Part shown: positions 36,708-47,335 of the stretch, piece by piece
How the letters are laid out: each line of letters opens with the position of its first letter
How positions within the stretch are numbered: position 1 is the first letter of the stretch
NCBI GenBank assembly: GCA_002364615.1
Contig: DEYP01000013.1
Span: forward strand, 124,001-188,000
DNA from: Arsukibacterium sp. UBA3155
GTDB lineage: Bacteria > Pseudomonadota > Gammaproteobacteria > Enterobacterales > Alteromonadaceae
Direction: 5' to 3'
Length of the DNA stretch: 64,000 nucleotides
The notes under the pieces: model-generated
What the model was told of the DNA's origin: nothing
Database searches by the model: none
The model's input: only the letters and a program-made list of their open reading frames with translations
Position numbers and translations under genes: made by a program

Positions 36708-37451
36708 TTAGCTCAGCCGGTACGCTGCGAGCTTACGCTCAATATTACGCGGATTCTCGCCCTGCGCGATCGATACCAGGCCTTCAACAATCAGCTCATG
36801 ATACAGGGTATGCTGATAGACCAGGCTCTTAAGTTTATTACCCACCGGAATAAAAATGAGGTTAGCAAAGCCTACGCCATAAATCGTCGCAACAAACGCG
36901 GTTGCCACCCCCATACCCAGTAATTTGGGTTCGGAAATATTGGCCATAGCCTGAATTAACCCCAGCACTGCGCCAACGATACCAATAGTAGGACTATACC
37001 CGCCCATCGCTTCAAAAATGCGGGCCCCCCGCAGTAAACGTTCGCGCTCCAGGGTCAGCTCGGCATCCAGCGTATCCTGCAGTACTTTCGCTTCAACACC
37101 ATCCACCAGTAAATTTAATCCGCGGTGTAAGAAAGGATCGCTTTCTTCCAGCGCTGCCGACTCCAGAGACAAAAACCCATTGGTTCTGGCTGAGCTCCCC
37201 CAGTTTACGATACGTTCTACCGCATTTTGCATCGGTAAACTTTCCGGTCTGAGTACCCAGGGTAACATGCTCAGGCCAAGTCGGAATTGTGGCAACGGGG
37301 TCTGCAACATTACGGCACCCACTGTTCCGCCCACCACGATAATAAATGCGGGTAAATGCAGCAAGGTGCCAAGGGCACCGCCCTCCAGCATAAAACCACC
37401 TGCTACCGCCAGTACCGCCAGTATAAAACCACTGATTGCCAGTTTATCCAT
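36708..37451 (-). CDS. motC: flagellar motor stator protein MotC/MotA-like
   Basis: A 247-residue four-helix stator subunit. It has [20 protein letters not shown] at the start, a cytoplasmic loop with the [15 protein letters not shown] region and [16 protein letters not shown]-like residues, and the pore helices [12 protein letters not shown] and [16 protein letters not shown]. Its start overlaps the end of cheB by 8 bases. Ion type (proton or sodium) cannot be told. Confidence 0.88.
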   Translation of the reverse strand: MDKLAISGFILAVLAVAGGFMLEGGALGTLLHLPAFIIVVGGTVGAVMLQTPLPQFRLGLSMLPWVLRPESLPMQNAVERIVNWGSSARTNGFLSLESAALEESDPFLHRGLNLLVDGVEAKVLQDTLDAELTLERERLLRGARIFEAMGGYSPTIGIVGAVLGLIQAMANISEPKLLGMGVATAFVATIYGVGFANLIFIPVGNKLKSLVYQHTLYHELIVEGLVSIAQGENPRNIERKLAAYRLS

Positions 37452-38613
37452 GTTTCACTTCCGTTATCAGCCGGCCAGCCACCTCGTTTAAACTGACCTC
37501 GAGATCCATGAGTCCCGCCGCTGCGATTGCCTGAGGCATTCCATACACTACACAACTAGCCTCGTCCTGAGCCCACACCCTGGAGCCCGCCTGTTTAAGC
37601 ATTCTGGCACCCTCACGGCCATCAGCGCCCATGCCGGTTAACACCACGGCAAGCACCTTATCCTGAAATACCCTGGCAGCCGTGGCAAAGGTTACATCGA
37701 CACTGGGTTTAAAGGTGATCCGTGGCGAGTCATCTTCTTTAATACGCAAGCGAGCCTGGCTGTCGTTGCCTTCTACCAGCATTTGCTTACCACCCGGAGC
37801 CAGATAGGCCACGCCAGGACGCAGAATATCGTTATCAGAGGCCTCCTTAATTTCAATTTTTGCCAGGGTATTTAAGCGCTGAGCAAAAGCCCCGGTGAAC
37901 GCTGCGGGCATATGCTGAATTAAGATAATAGGTAGCGGAAAATCAGCAGGTAAGTTGGTCAGAATACGTTGTAGCGCCACCGGTCCGCCGGTTGAAGTAC
38001 CAATAGCAACCAGCTTATAACTTTGACCACTGGCTTTAAAGTTGGCGTTGCGTACCGTGCTGCCCAGCCGCTCGCTAAGCTGTGGCCGGCCTAATGCAGC
38101 GCGGGTAAGCCCGCCAGCAGCAGGCGTAACTGGCCTGGTATTGGCTGAAGTACTGTCTGTGCTGTTAGTGCCAGAGGTATGAGCGGAGCTACTGAATGTA
38201 CTACGCCCCAGTGGTCTTTTGCGCGCCACGGCTTTTACTCTGTCCCGCAGCACGTTACCCGCTTCTTCTTTGTCGCGGGCAATATCTTCAAATTTTTTCG
38301 GTAGAAAATCGACTGCGCCGGCTTCCAGCGCATCAAAGGTGGCTTTAGCACCTTCGTGCGTCAGCGATGAAAACATCAGAATGGGGATACGCTGGTTTTG
38401 TAATATTTCAGCCACCGCACTAATGCCGTCCAGCACCGGCATTTCGATATCCATGGTAATAACATCAGGTTTTAATGCCAGCGCTTTTGTGACGGCCTCA
38501 CGACCGTCACTGGCAGTGTCAATTACTTCAAGCTGTGGATCTGAATTCAGAATTTCCGTTAACCGACGGCGGAAAAAACTGGAATCATCTACAATCAGCA
38601 CCCTGATCGTCAT
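37444..38613 (-). CDS. cheB: chemotaxis response regulator/methylesterase CheB
   Basis: A 389-residue protein. The receiver domain (residues 1-120) has VDDSSFFRR and the phosphoacceptor in [10 protein letters not shown] Ser/Thr-rich linker follows, then the methylesterase domain with [14 protein letters not shown] (Ser), [14 protein letters not shown] (His) and [10 protein letters not shown] (Asp). It removes methyl or amide groups from receptors. It starts 11 bases after cheA. Confidence 0.93.
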   Translation of the reverse strand: MTIRVLIVDDSSFFRRRLTEILNSDPQLEVIDTASDGREAVTKALALKPDVITMDIEMPVLDGISAVAEILQNQRIPILMFSSLTHEGAKATFDALEAGAVDFLPKKFEDIARDKEEAGNVLRDRVKAVARKRPLGRSTFSSSAHTSGTNSTDSTSANTRPVTPAAGGLTRAALGRPQLSERLGSTVRNANFKASGQSYKLVAIGTSTGGPVALQRILTNLPADFPLPIILIQHMPAAFTGAFAQRLNTLAKIEIKEASDNDILRPGVAYLAPGGKQMLVEGNDSQARLRIKEDDSPRITFKPSVDVTFATAARVFQDKVLAVVLTGMGADGREGARMLKQAGSRVWAQDEASCVVYGMPQAIAAAGLMDLEVSLNEVAGRLITEVKHG

Positions 38614-38624
38614 GCGGCACTCTC

Positions 38625-40874
38625 TTAAGCGTTAAGCTTATTAAATCGATCAAATTTAATCTTGGATTTCTTCGCATAATGTTTCAGTAAGTTTGGTACA
38701 TCCAAAATCAGTGCAATGCCGCCATCAGAGGTGATAGTGGCGCCTGCCATACCTGGTGTACCCTGCAACAACGCATCGAGCGGTTTAATAACCACTTCTT
38801 CCTGACCGATTAACGAATCGACCACAAAACCGACCTGCTGGGTACCAATTTGTACTATCACGACATGGCCCTGCTCACGCCGTAACTGTTTATTCGAGCC
38901 TTTAACCAGCCAGTGCTCGAGGTAAAACAGGGGCAGCGCTTTATTACGCACCACGATAGTCAGCTGACCATCGACGATATTGGTCTTGGCCAGATTAAGA
39001 TGAAATATTTCGTTTACGCCAGCCAATGGTAAGGCGAAGGTTTGTTTACCCACCATAACCATCAGGGTTGGCAGAATAGCTAAGGTTAGCGGTACTTTAA
39101 TTTCAAGCAGGGTACCTTCACCCAATTTTGAGTTAATCTGGACGGTACCGTTCAGCTGGTTAATTTTCGTTTTAACCACATCCATGCCAACGCCACGACC
39201 GGAGATATCTGAAATTTGCTCTTTCGTTGAAAACCCGGGTGCAAAAATCAGATTGAAGGCATCGTTGTCCGACATGCGGGCGGCTGCATCCGTGTCCAGG
39301 ATGCCGCGTTTTATCGCAATACCTTTCAATTTTTCCGGGTCCATGCCGGCGCCATCGTCCTGAATGGTTAGTAAGATATGATCACCAGCCTGGGTAGCAG
39401 CCAGTTTTACCAGACCCACTTTTGGTTTGCCTGCTTTTAAGCGGACATCGGGCATTTCAATGCCATGGTCGACCGAGTTTCGCACTAAGTGCACCAGCGG
39501 GTCTGCCAGCGCCTCAACCAGGTTTTTATCTAAATCAGTTTCTTCGCCTTCCAATACCAGATTAATGTCTTTTTGCAACGATCGGGCTAAATCGCGAACG
39601 ACTCGCGGGAACCGGCCAAATACTTTTTTAATGGGCTGCATCCGGGTTTTCATTACCGCGCCCTGAATATCGGCCGTTACCACATCAAGATTAGAAATGG
39701 CCTTAGTCATTTCCTCGTCCTGAGTGCTGGTAGACAAGCTAACCAGACGGTTGCGCACCAGTACCAGCTCACCAACCATATTCATGATCTGATCTAGCCG
39801 TTTAGTATCCACCCGCACCGTTGTTTCAGCGGCGGGCGCTGCATTGGCAGCTGCAGCTTTATCTGCTGCTGGTGCAGATGGTGCAGCAGCCGAGCCTGGC
39901 GCTGCCGGGGCTTTGGCTGCGGGCGCAGCAGCAGTAGCCGCCGCTGGTGCTGCTGGTTTGGCTGCAGCAGTTGGCGCAGGTTTGCGCTCTGGCGCTGCAG
40001 GCGGCTCTACCGGTGCATTACCTTTGCCATGCAACTGATCAAGCAGGGCTTCAAATTCGTCATCACTTATTTCATCGTCGCTGGCGGATGTTGCAACAGC
40101 GCTTTTACCAGCACCACTGCTCGTTGCCGGCTTACTGGCGGCGGGTTGCTTAGCAGCAGGTTGACTTGCCGCTGCAGTGCCAGCAGCTTTATTAGTATCG
40201 GGAACAAAAGAGCCTTTGCCATGAAGCTGATCCAGAATGGCTTCAAATTCGTCATCAGTAATATCGCTGCTGTCAGACGCAGGTTGGCTTGGCTTTGATG
40301 CCGATGGCGCGTCGGCACGGCCTGGCGCATTTTTGCCATGCAGCTCATCGAGCATTCTTTCAAACTCAGCTTCACTGATGTCATCAATGTCACCGTCAGC
40401 AGCAGGCGTTTCATACTCCGCTTCAGGCATGACTGGTGCTTCTGGTTCGGCAGCGGTGACAACCGGTGGCGCTTCACCCGCCTTTTCAGGCTCGCTGTAG
40501 TGATGCAATGCGTCAAGCACGGCAGGGTTTGCCGGGGTGAGTGGCTGACGAGCCTGCACTTCGACAAACATGGCATTAATTGCATCCAGAGTTTGCAAAA
40601 TAACGTCCATCAGCTCCGGTGTTACCCGCCGTTTACCTGTACGCAGAATATCAAATACGTTTTCAGCACCGTGACAGGCGTCGACCAGTTCGGTCAGTGA
40701 CAAAAAGCCGGCCCCGCCTTTTACCGTGTGAAAACCACGGAAAATGGCATTTAGCAGATTAGCATCATCCGGATTATTCTCCAGTTCAACCAACTGCTCC
40801 TGCAACAACTCCAAAATCTCGCCGGCTTCTACCAGAAAGTCTTGTAAAATGTCTTCATCCATATCAAAGCTCAT
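38625..40874 (-). CDS. cheA: chemotaxis histidine kinase CheA
   Basis: A 749-residue kinase. The HPt domain (residues 1-105) has the phospho-His in [10 protein letters not shown]. Residues 130-350 form a Pro/Ala-rich linker with three short acidic repeats. Dimerisation ([18 protein letters not shown]), ATPase ([25 protein letters not shown]) and CheW-like domains follow. I cannot see a P2 CheY/CheB-binding domain. The linker may instead hold the ParP-binding region known from Vibrio CheA. GC-rich Ala-codon runs occur in the linker. Confidence 0.93.
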   Translation of the reverse strand: MSFDMDEDILQDFLVEAGEILELLQEQLVELENNPDDANLLNAIFRGFHTVKGGAGFLSLTELVDACHGAENVFDILRTGKRRVTPELMDVILQTLDAINAMFVEVQARQPLTPANPAVLDALHHYSEPEKAGEAPPVVTAAEPEAPVMPEAEYETPAADGDIDDISEAEFERMLDELHGKNAPGRADAPSASKPSQPASDSSDITDDEFEAILDQLHGKGSFVPDTNKAAGTAAASQPAAKQPAASKPATSSGAGKSAVATSASDDEISDDEFEALLDQLHGKGNAPVEPPAAPERKPAPTAAAKPAAPAAATAAAPAAKAPAAPGSAAAPSAPAADKAAAANAAPAAETTVRVDTKRLDQIMNMVGELVLVRNRLVSLSTSTQDEEMTKAISNLDVVTADIQGAVMKTRMQPIKKVFGRFPRVVRDLARSLQKDINLVLEGEETDLDKNLVEALADPLVHLVRNSVDHGIEMPDVRLKAGKPKVGLVKLAATQAGDHILLTIQDDGAGMDPEKLKGIAIKRGILDTDAAARMSDNDAFNLIFAPGFSTKEQISDISGRGVGMDVVKTKINQLNGTVQINSKLGEGTLLEIKVPLTLAILPTLMVMVGKQTFALPLAGVNEIFHLNLAKTNIVDGQLTIVVRNKALPLFYLEHWLVKGSNKQLRREQGHVVIVQIGTQQVGFVVDSLIGQEEVVIKPLDALLQGTPGMAGATITSDGGIALILDVPNLLKHYAKKSKIKFDRFNKLNA
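40023..40385 (-). repeat. three acidic 18-residue repeats in CheA linker
   Basis: At CheA residues 164-181, 203-220 and 267-284 the pattern D-I-S/T-D/E-x-E-F-E-x-x-L-D-x-L-H-G-K recurs, separated by Ala/Pro/Ser-rich spacers. The copies differ at only a few positions. They are predicted short amphipathic helices and look like binding motifs. Confidence 0.88.
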
Positions 40875-40889
40875 GCGCAGACACCTCTG

Positions 40890-41648
40890 TTAGAAACCCA
40901 AGCTGGACAGTAAATCATCAACGTCATCCTGACCAGACACCACATCATCCCGCTCGGCTGCATCAATAATGGGCCCTTCAGCCTCATGTGCTGCTTTGGC
41001 TTTTGCCTTGGCCGGTTTGGCCTTGATTTCTGGCTGGTCGGGGTTTGTTTGACCAAAGGCCGTTAACAAACCAATCAGACTTTCCTCTACCTCACGCACC
41101 AACTCAATAACCCGGCGCAAAATCTGGCCGGTTAAATCCTGGTAGTCTTGTGCCATCAGCACATCTGTCAGCAACGCATTCAGGGTTGCGGAATCAGCTG
41201 TTGCCTGCTGCATAAAGCCATCGACGCCATGACACAGCTGTTTAAATTCAGGCAGCTGAATTTGCCGTTGCATCAGCCGCTGCCACTGCGGTTGCAACTG
41301 ATTAAGCTGCTGGGTAATTTGATCGGCGATAGGTAAGCAGGACTCAACCGCATCCATGGTTTTATTGGCCGCTTGCTCTGTCATATCAATGACATGATTC
41401 AGACGCTTTTTCGCATCAGGAATATCTTCTGAGAGCAAATTATTCAGCGAAGGGTCAATATGAAAGTTTTCAAGTGAATTATGCAGTTGCCGCGTGAGTT
41501 TACCCACTTCGGCAAATAATTCAGAAGAACCGGGAACCGTGATCGATTGTACCAGCTTATTCGCCAGTTGTTGTTCGCCCAGCTCCAGTAACTGGACCAG
41601 CTCTTTTGCTTGCTCAAGCGTAATATCAGCAGCCGTAGTGTCAGACAT
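40890..41648 (-). CDS. cheZ: CheY-P phosphatase CheZ
   Basis: A 252-residue helical protein. It has the catalytic region VLMAQDYQDLTGQILRRVI with Asp and Gln, and the C-terminal CheY-binding tail DDVDDLLSSLGF. A basic Ala/Lys-rich linker joins the two. It dephosphorylates CheY-P. Confidence 0.92.
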   Translation of the reverse strand: MSDTTAADITLEQAKELVQLLELGEQQLANKLVQSITVPGSSELFAEVGKLTRQLHNSLENFHIDPSLNNLLSEDIPDAKKRLNHVIDMTEQAANKTMDAVESCLPIADQITQQLNQLQPQWQRLMQRQIQLPEFKQLCHGVDGFMQQATADSATLNALLTDVLMAQDYQDLTGQILRRVIELVREVEESLIGLLTAFGQTNPDQPEIKAKPAKAKAKAAHEAEGPIIDAAERDDVVSGQDDVDDLLSSLGF

Positions 41649-41673
41649 AGTGTCACTCCTTGTCAGTTACGGC

Positions 41674-42057
41674 TTAACCTAAACGCTCAAAAACTTTTGC
41701 CAGCTTCTCTTGCAGGGTGGCGGCAGTAAAAGGTTTAACAATATAGCCATTAACCCCAGCCTGAGCGGCGGCGATAATCTGCTCTTTCTTAGCCTCGGCG
41801 GTTACCATCAGCACCGGAATATGCTTTAGTTTAGCATCTGCTCTGATCGCTCTGAGCAAATCGATACCTTGCATACCGGGCATGTTCCAGTCAGTCACCA
41901 CAAAATCAAATTCGCCATTTTGCAACATTGGAAGCGCCGTGCTGCCATCATCTGCTTCTGAGACATTAGTAAAGCCTAAGTCACGTAACAGGTTTTTAAT
42001 AATGCGTCTCATGGTTGAAAAGTCATCAACCACAAGAATTTTCATATTTTTATCCAA
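41674..42057 (-). CDS. cheY: chemotaxis response regulator CheY
   Basis: A 127-residue single receiver domain with [17 protein letters not shown], the acceptor Asp in [19 protein letters not shown] and the Lys in YIVKPFTAA. It binds the flagellar switch. I take the TTG start because GGAGGGG lies about five bases before it; the next ATG, four codons later, is too far from that site. Confidence 0.93.
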   Translation of the reverse strand: MDKNMKILVVDDFSTMRRIIKNLLRDLGFTNVSEADDGSTALPMLQNGEFDFVVTDWNMPGMQGIDLLRAIRADAKLKHIPVLMVTAEAKKEQIIAAAQAGVNGYIVKPFTAATLQEKLAKVFERLG

Positions 42058-42105
42058 AGTCCCCTCCGACGAGATAATACGTCTGGTATCTCAACTGCTT
42101 TAATT

Positions 42106-42825
42106 TTATACCCAAGCCTGCATTCTGGCCTTCAATCGTACCAGTGCCTGGCTATGGATCTGACTTATTCTGGACTCGCTGACATCCAGCACTGCCCCGA
42201 TTTCTTTTAAATTTAGTTCTTCGTTGTAATACAGTGAGAGTACCAGAGCTTCGCGCTCCGGCAAACTGCTAATAGTTGAAACCAACGCTTTATTAAATGC
42301 TTCATTTGCCTGCTGCTCATATAACAGATCGCCATCGCTATCTTCAGCAGTGACCAGTACATCCTCTGACACCCCAAGGTCTTCAATGCCAATAATTCGG
42401 CCTGTGCTGACATCGGTTAACATATGATGGTACTCATCGAGAGATATATCAAGTTTTTCAGCAACTTCAAAGTCTTTTATATCACGGCCAAATTCCGCTT
42501 CAAGTTCAGCAATGGTGTCGGCTATTAAGCGGGCGTTACGATGCACCGAACGGGGAGTCCAGTCGCCGCGACGCATTTCATCTAACATGGAACCACGAAT
42601 GCGGATGCCAGCAAAAGTTTCGAAACTGGCCCCTTTACTACCGTCAAAGTTTTTCGCTGCTTCAATTAAGCCAATCATGCCGGACTGAATTAAGTCGTCA
42701 ACCAGCACACTGGCCGGTAACCGGGCCATTAAGTGATAAGCGATACGTTTTACCAGCGGCGCATGTCGTTCAACCAGCTGCTGCATCTGGTCAACTCCAC
42801 CATATGCGGCAAGCTTACTGTTCAC
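42106..42825 (-). CDS. fliA: flagellar sigma factor FliA (sigma-28)
   Basis: A 239-residue sigma-70-family protein with region 2 (LVDDLIQSGMIGLIEAAKNF, RGSMLDEMR) and region 4 (LNLKEIGAVLDVSESRISQI). It directs late flagellar and chemotaxis transcription. GTG start, overlapping the flhG stop by four bases (GTGA), with GGGGG upstream. Confidence 0.93.
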   Translation of the reverse strand: MNSKLAAYGGVDQMQQLVERHAPLVKRIAYHLMARLPASVLVDDLIQSGMIGLIEAAKNFDGSKGASFETFAGIRIRGSMLDEMRRGDWTPRSVHRNARLIADTIAELEAEFGRDIKDFEVAEKLDISLDEYHHMLTDVSTGRIIGIEDLGVSEDVLVTAEDSDGDLLYEQQANEAFNKALVSTISSLPEREALVLSLYYNEELNLKEIGAVLDVSESRISQIHSQALVRLKARMQAWV

Positions 42826-43700
42826 ACGACCCCCTGATCAGCATGCGGCTGCAGTAACTGTTCCAGAAAAAACTCAAGGTGACCGGACGCATTGGCCGGA
42901 ACCGGCCATTTAATCGCTTTTAACGCCAGGCCTTTAAGCGCCATGCTGGCCGGAGTTTTTGGAAAGACATCAATAAAAGCTTTTTGCTTGCGGGCTGCTT
43001 TTCGCACATTTTCATCATAAGGAATGGTAGCCACCAGCTCGAGACTGACATCTAAAAAACGATCGGTAACCCGACTGAGTTTAGCAAACAGTTCCTGGCC
43101 CTCTTTTAAATTACGGACCATATTGGCAACAATCTTAAATTTTTCCACCCCATGATCCCGGCTTAATATTTTCATTAGCGCGTAAGCATCGGTAATTGAG
43201 CTTGGCTCATCGCAGACCACGACCACGACGTCCTGTGAAGCACGGGAAAAACTGAGCACCATATCAGAAATGCCGGCGGCAGTATCCACCATTAATACGT
43301 CAACCGGGGTTCGTAGCTCACTGAATGCCCTGATAAGGCCGGCATGCTCAACCGGTGACAGCTCAGTCATATTTTGCGAGCCGGAGGTGGCAGGCACAAT
43401 TTTAATACCAAAAGGGCCGTCGATAATAACATCATCCAGTTCACATTCACCGGATAACACATGCGACAGATTCTTTTCGACCCGCAGGCCCAGCATAACA
43501 TCGCAGTTTGCCAGACCGAGATCGGCGTCCAGCACCAGTACTTTTTTGCCTAGTTGGGCCATGGCCATCGCCAGGTTAAGACTGACGTTAGTTTTACCCA
43601 CGCCGCCTTTACCGCCGGTTATTGAAATTACTTTTACCATCTGCTTATTCATTCTTCTCAGGCCGTTGGCTTGATCGTCAATTAATTCGTGATTATGCAT
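42822..43700 (-). CDS. flhG: flagellar number regulator FlhG (FleN)
   Basis: A 292-residue MinD/ParA-type ATPase with GGKGGVGKTNVSLNLAM, LVLDADLGLANCDVMLG and VDTAAGISDMV. It limits flagellar number, in part by restraining the master regulator FlrA/FleQ. The start MHNHELIDD overlaps the flhF stop. The N-terminal 25 residues hold the DQANGLRRM activation helix known to touch FlhF. Confidence 0.92.
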   Translation of the reverse strand: MHNHELIDDQANGLRRMNKQMVKVISITGGKGGVGKTNVSLNLAMAMAQLGKKVLVLDADLGLANCDVMLGLRVEKNLSHVLSGECELDDVIIDGPFGIKIVPATSGSQNMTELSPVEHAGLIRAFSELRTPVDVLMVDTAAGISDMVLSFSRASQDVVVVVCDEPSSITDAYALMKILSRDHGVEKFKIVANMVRNLKEGQELFAKLSRVTDRFLDVSLELVATIPYDENVRKAARKQKAFIDVFPKTPASMALKGLALKAIKWPVPANASGHLEFFLEQLLQPHADQGVV

Positions 43701-45144
43701 AGGCTTTTTCCGCTCGGGACACCTCATCCTGATACCACTGATGTCCGGTACTGCTATGGGTCAGGCGCAATATTTCAGCACGTTGTACTAAATCGGCTGC
43801 ATCAGCTACCACTAAATCTTCAGGTACCCGCTGGCCATTAGTTAAATAGCTAACCGGTAATGCGTTCTGAATGGCCACGTTGATCACTTCTCCTAAACTT
43901 AAGCATTCATCAAGTTTAGTAAAAATACAACCCGCCAGGGAAATCCGTTTGAACTGCAGAACCGTCTCCTGCATTACTCTGGCCTGCGCTGTGGCAGACA
44001 ATACCAGATAACTTTTTATTTTGACACGTGAATTATGCACTAAACTGGCAAGTTTTTCAGCCAGCCTGACGTCGCGCTGGCTCATACCGGCCGTATCGAT
44101 CAAAATAAGTTTGCGCTGCGCCATCTGATTTAGCAATAAGGCCAGCTCATCACTGTCTTTTGCCTGCTTTACCGGGCATCCAATAATGCGGCCGTATGTA
44201 GCCAGTTGCTCAAACGCACCAATCCGGTAAGAATCTGTGGTGATCAACGCAACCTGATCGGCACCATGGCGCTTGGCAAAGCCCGCTGCCAGCTTAGCTA
44301 CCGTTGTTGTTTTACCGACACCGGTAGGCCCGACTAATGCAACAATACCACCGCGGCGCAGAATATCGTCATTGGTGGTACTTAGCTGACCGCTCAGTAA
44401 CTCCATTGCGGTATCCCAGGCTTCGGTAGCGCCGATATCTTCTGGCATAAAACACGCCAGCTGATCTGCTACCTGCTCGGATAACCCCAATTGTTGTAAA
44501 TGCTCAATCACCAAGGCACGCACCGGCTCGCGACGGGCTAAGTCCTGCCACATCAGGCCTGAGACCTGATGCTGTAATAACTGACGCATTGACAGCATTT
44601 CGTTGCGCATAGCGTCAAACTGGGTTGCCATTGATTGTGCTTGCTGCTGTTGTTGTTTAGTCAGCTCCTGCCATTGGCTGGGGGCAATACCTGCTGTTGT
44701 GCCAGAACTTTGACGCTCAAATGCGGCCGCCGGAGTTACCGTCGGTTGCATCGGTGTCGGCGCGCGCTTATTGTTTTGTGCAACCGGCTCCCGTCCTTGC
44801 TGTTTAATCATTTGTCGGGCCAGTAGCTCGCGCAGTGAATCAGCCGGCGCCTCGGTTTGCTCAGAGCTAACGTTATTGCTGGCAGGCGTGCTGTCGCTAT
44901 CATCAACCCTGGCGCTGAAGCGTGGCTCGTGACGCGGCTTCTGACCTGCCGCCACTGGCTGCGCCGAAGCTTGAGCCGGTTTATGCGCTGTAGCGTTTTG
45001 GCTTTCCGGGTCAATTGCCGCAACAATTTCCACCCCTTCAGCCACTTTTTTGTTAGATAAAATTATCGCATCAGGTCCGAGGAACTCTTTGACTTCCGTT
45101 AAAGCGGTACGCATATCTTTAGCGACAAAGCGTTTTATTTTCAT
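43693..45144 (-). CDS. flhF: polar flagellar GTPase FlhF
   Basis: A 483-residue SRP-type GTPase. The basic N-terminal segment MKIKRFVAKDMRTALTEV is followed by a long variable Gln/Ala-rich region. The NG domain has GPTGVGKTTTVAKLAAG, TTDSYRIGAFEQL, LIDTAGMSQRD and TKLDE. It places the flagellum at the pole. It starts 9 bases after flhA. Confidence 0.93.
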   Translation of the reverse strand: MKIKRFVAKDMRTALTEVKEFLGPDAIILSNKKVAEGVEIVAAIDPESQNATAHKPAQASAQPVAAGQKPRHEPRFSARVDDSDSTPASNNVSSEQTEAPADSLRELLARQMIKQQGREPVAQNNKRAPTPMQPTVTPAAAFERQSSGTTAGIAPSQWQELTKQQQQQAQSMATQFDAMRNEMLSMRQLLQHQVSGLMWQDLARREPVRALVIEHLQQLGLSEQVADQLACFMPEDIGATEAWDTAMELLSGQLSTTNDDILRRGGIVALVGPTGVGKTTTVAKLAAGFAKRHGADQVALITTDSYRIGAFEQLATYGRIIGCPVKQAKDSDELALLLNQMAQRKLILIDTAGMSQRDVRLAEKLASLVHNSRVKIKSYLVLSATAQARVMQETVLQFKRISLAGCIFTKLDECLSLGEVINVAIQNALPVSYLTNGQRVPEDLVVADAADLVQRAEILRLTHSSTGHQWYQDEVSRAEKAYA

Positions 45145-45153
45145 GAGTTACTC

Positions 45154-47259
45154 CTAGTTTTGCTGACCAATAACGCTGACAATTCGAATTTGTTTATCAT
45201 CGGGAATTTCCTGATAGGACAAGACCCGTAACCCTGGAATGGTGTATTTCACGAATCGTGCCATGACTGAGCGTAAAATTCCTGACGTTAGCATTACCGC
45301 GCCCTCGCCATTTAATTCCTGGCTCTGATGTGCTTCTTGTAATGATTGCTGGATCCGATCGGCCAGGCCGGGTTCAATACCAGCCCCGTCATTACCGGCA
45401 GCCTGCATTGACTGATGCAGCATTTGTTCAAGCTCCGGAGCGAAGGTAATCACCGGAATTTCACTCTTATTGCCTACCACCTCCTGCACAATCAAGCGAC
45501 GCAGCGCAATGCGACATGCTGCAGTAAGTACATCCACATCCTGGCTTTTACTGGCGTATTCCACCAGAGTTTGCACGATGGTGCGCATATCACGAATGGG
45601 CACGCCTTCCTGCAGCAGATTTTGCAGCACTTTAACCACGGTGGTTAATTGCAGCATGTCAGGTACCAGACCTTCAACCAGCTTAGGTGAATGTTTGGCC
45701 AGCATGTCCAGCAGGTTTTGCACTTCTTCATGCCCCAGCAGGTTTGCAGCATTGTTGGTTAAAATCTGACTTAAATGAGTCGCGACCACGGTAGCCGCAT
45801 CCACTACGGTGTAACCCAGCGTTTGTGCATGCTCACGCTGATCCTTACTGATCCATACCGCCTCAAGGCCAAAGGCCGGATCTTTGGTTGCCACCCCTTT
45901 TACCTGACCAAATACCTGGCCTGGATTAATGGCCAGTTCATTGTCGTGGCGCAGCTCACCTTCACCCGTGGTAACACCCATCAGGGCCACCCGGTAACTG
46001 TTTGGCTCTAAATCAAGATTGTCGCGGATGTGCACCGGCGGGACCAGAAAACCCAGCTCCTGCGACAGTTTTTTGCGCACGCCCTTGATCCGGTTCAGCA
46101 GTTCACCACCCTGAGCTTTATCTACCAGGGGTATTAAGCGATAGCCGACTTCCAGGCCAATAGTATCGACGCCCTGTACATCGTCCCAACCAATTTCTTT
46201 TACCGGCTGTACCTGATTATCTGAGGTTGGCGCGGCATTTTTGGTGACCAGTTCAGCCTGTGTCTGAGCCGCTTTACGGCGCATAAACCAGGCTGTTCCG
46301 CCAATTAATGCTGCCAGGCTTAAAAAAGCAAAGTGAGGCATACCCGGCACCACGCCCATCAGGGTCAGCACGCCAGCGGCGATAAATAACACATGGGTGT
46401 TATCGCTAAGCTGGGCAGTCATCTGCTCACCTAAATCGCCAGATTTATTCTGACGGGTGACAATAATGGCGGTACCGATAGACAGTAACAACGAAGGAAT
46501 TTGGGCAACCAGACCATCACCTATGGTTAGCAGAGTATAAATTTCCATGGCATCGCCAAAGCTTAAGTCGTGCTGCAGCATGCCAATAAACAGACCACCG
46601 ATTAAATTGATAACCAGAATGACGATACCGGCAATGGCGTCACCTTTAACAAACTTACTGGCACCGTCCATCGAACCATAAAAGTCCGCTTCACTGGTCA
46701 CTTCTTCGCGTCGGGTACGTGCCTCTTCCTGCGTGATCAGGCCAGAGTTTAAGTCGGCGTCAATCGCCATTTGCTTACCGGGCATAGCATCTAAGGTAAA
46801 ACGGGCAGATACTTCAGCAATCCGGCCGGCGCCTTTGGTGACCACGACAAAGTTAATAATAATCAGAATTAAAAACACCACGATACCCACGGCGTAGTTG
46901 CCGCCGATCACCACAGAGCCGAAGGCCTCAATGACTTTACCGGCAGCATCGCCACCATTGTGACCTTCCAGTAATACGACCCGGGTACTGGCAACGTTTA
47001 ATGCCAGGCGCATAATGGTAGCGACCAGCAGCACACTGGGGAAAATGCCGAAATCAAGGGGGCGCAGGGTATAAATGGTCACCAGCAGCACAACCAGTGC
47101 CAACGCAATATTAAAGGAGAACAAGGTGTCCAGCAGAATGGGCGGCAGCGGTAACACCACCATTGCCAGGGCAGCCAGAATAAGCAGCGGTGTACCGAGC
47201 CCTTTCATAAACGACAGTTTTGACTTGTCAAAGCTATGGAAATACTGAACAAACTGCAT
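45154..47259 (-). CDS. flhA: flagellar export gate protein FlhA
   Basis: A 701-residue protein. The first 330 residues have eight membrane segments and the conserved ALNVASTRVVLLEGH, RFTLDAMPGKQMAIDADL loop. The cytoplasmic ring-forming domain follows (VPPVHIRDNLDLEPNSYRV, VVDAATVVATHL). It forms the gate of the flagellar type III export apparatus. A sigma-54 promoter lies just upstream, making it the first gene of a 14-gene operon. Confidence 0.94.
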   Translation of the reverse strand: MQFVQYFHSFDKSKLSFMKGLGTPLLILAALAMVVLPLPPILLDTLFSFNIALALVVLLVTIYTLRPLDFGIFPSVLLVATIMRLALNVASTRVVLLEGHNGGDAAGKVIEAFGSVVIGGNYAVGIVVFLILIIINFVVVTKGAGRIAEVSARFTLDAMPGKQMAIDADLNSGLITQEEARTRREEVTSEADFYGSMDGASKFVKGDAIAGIVILVINLIGGLFIGMLQHDLSFGDAMEIYTLLTIGDGLVAQIPSLLLSIGTAIIVTRQNKSGDLGEQMTAQLSDNTHVLFIAAGVLTLMGVVPGMPHFAFLSLAALIGGTAWFMRRKAAQTQAELVTKNAAPTSDNQVQPVKEIGWDDVQGVDTIGLEVGYRLIPLVDKAQGGELLNRIKGVRKKLSQELGFLVPPVHIRDNLDLEPNSYRVALMGVTTGEGELRHDNELAINPGQVFGQVKGVATKDPAFGLEAVWISKDQREHAQTLGYTVVDAATVVATHLSQILTNNAANLLGHEEVQNLLDMLAKHSPKLVEGLVPDMLQLTTVVKVLQNLLQEGVPIRDMRTIVQTLVEYASKSQDVDVLTAACRIALRRLIVQEVVGNKSEIPVITFAPELEQMLHQSMQAAGNDGAGIEPGLADRIQQSLQEAHQSQELNGEGAVMLTSGILRSVMARFVKYTIPGLRVLSYQEIPDDKQIRIVSVIGQQN

Positions 47260-47308
47260 GGCGTACCTAACAAATTATTGGCGCATAACGCGAGAGCTAA
47301 CTGGTATC

Positions 47309-47324
47309 AGCAAAAACCATTCCA
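47309..47324 (-). promoter_or_regulatory. sigma-54 promoter before flhA
   Basis: The minus strand reads TGGAATGGTTTTTGCT, with GG and GC ten bases apart and 10 or more matches to TGGCACG-N4-TTGCA. Transcription would start about 40 bases before the flhA ATG. It lies 11 bases downstream of a RAYT palindrome. Confidence 0.72.
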
Positions 47325-47335
47325 TAAATCTAACG

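Noticed and set aside
39841-40500. plus-strand open frames opposite the CheA linker
   Set aside because: They arise from GC-rich Ala/Pro codons read on the other strand and show no ribosome sites or family motifs.
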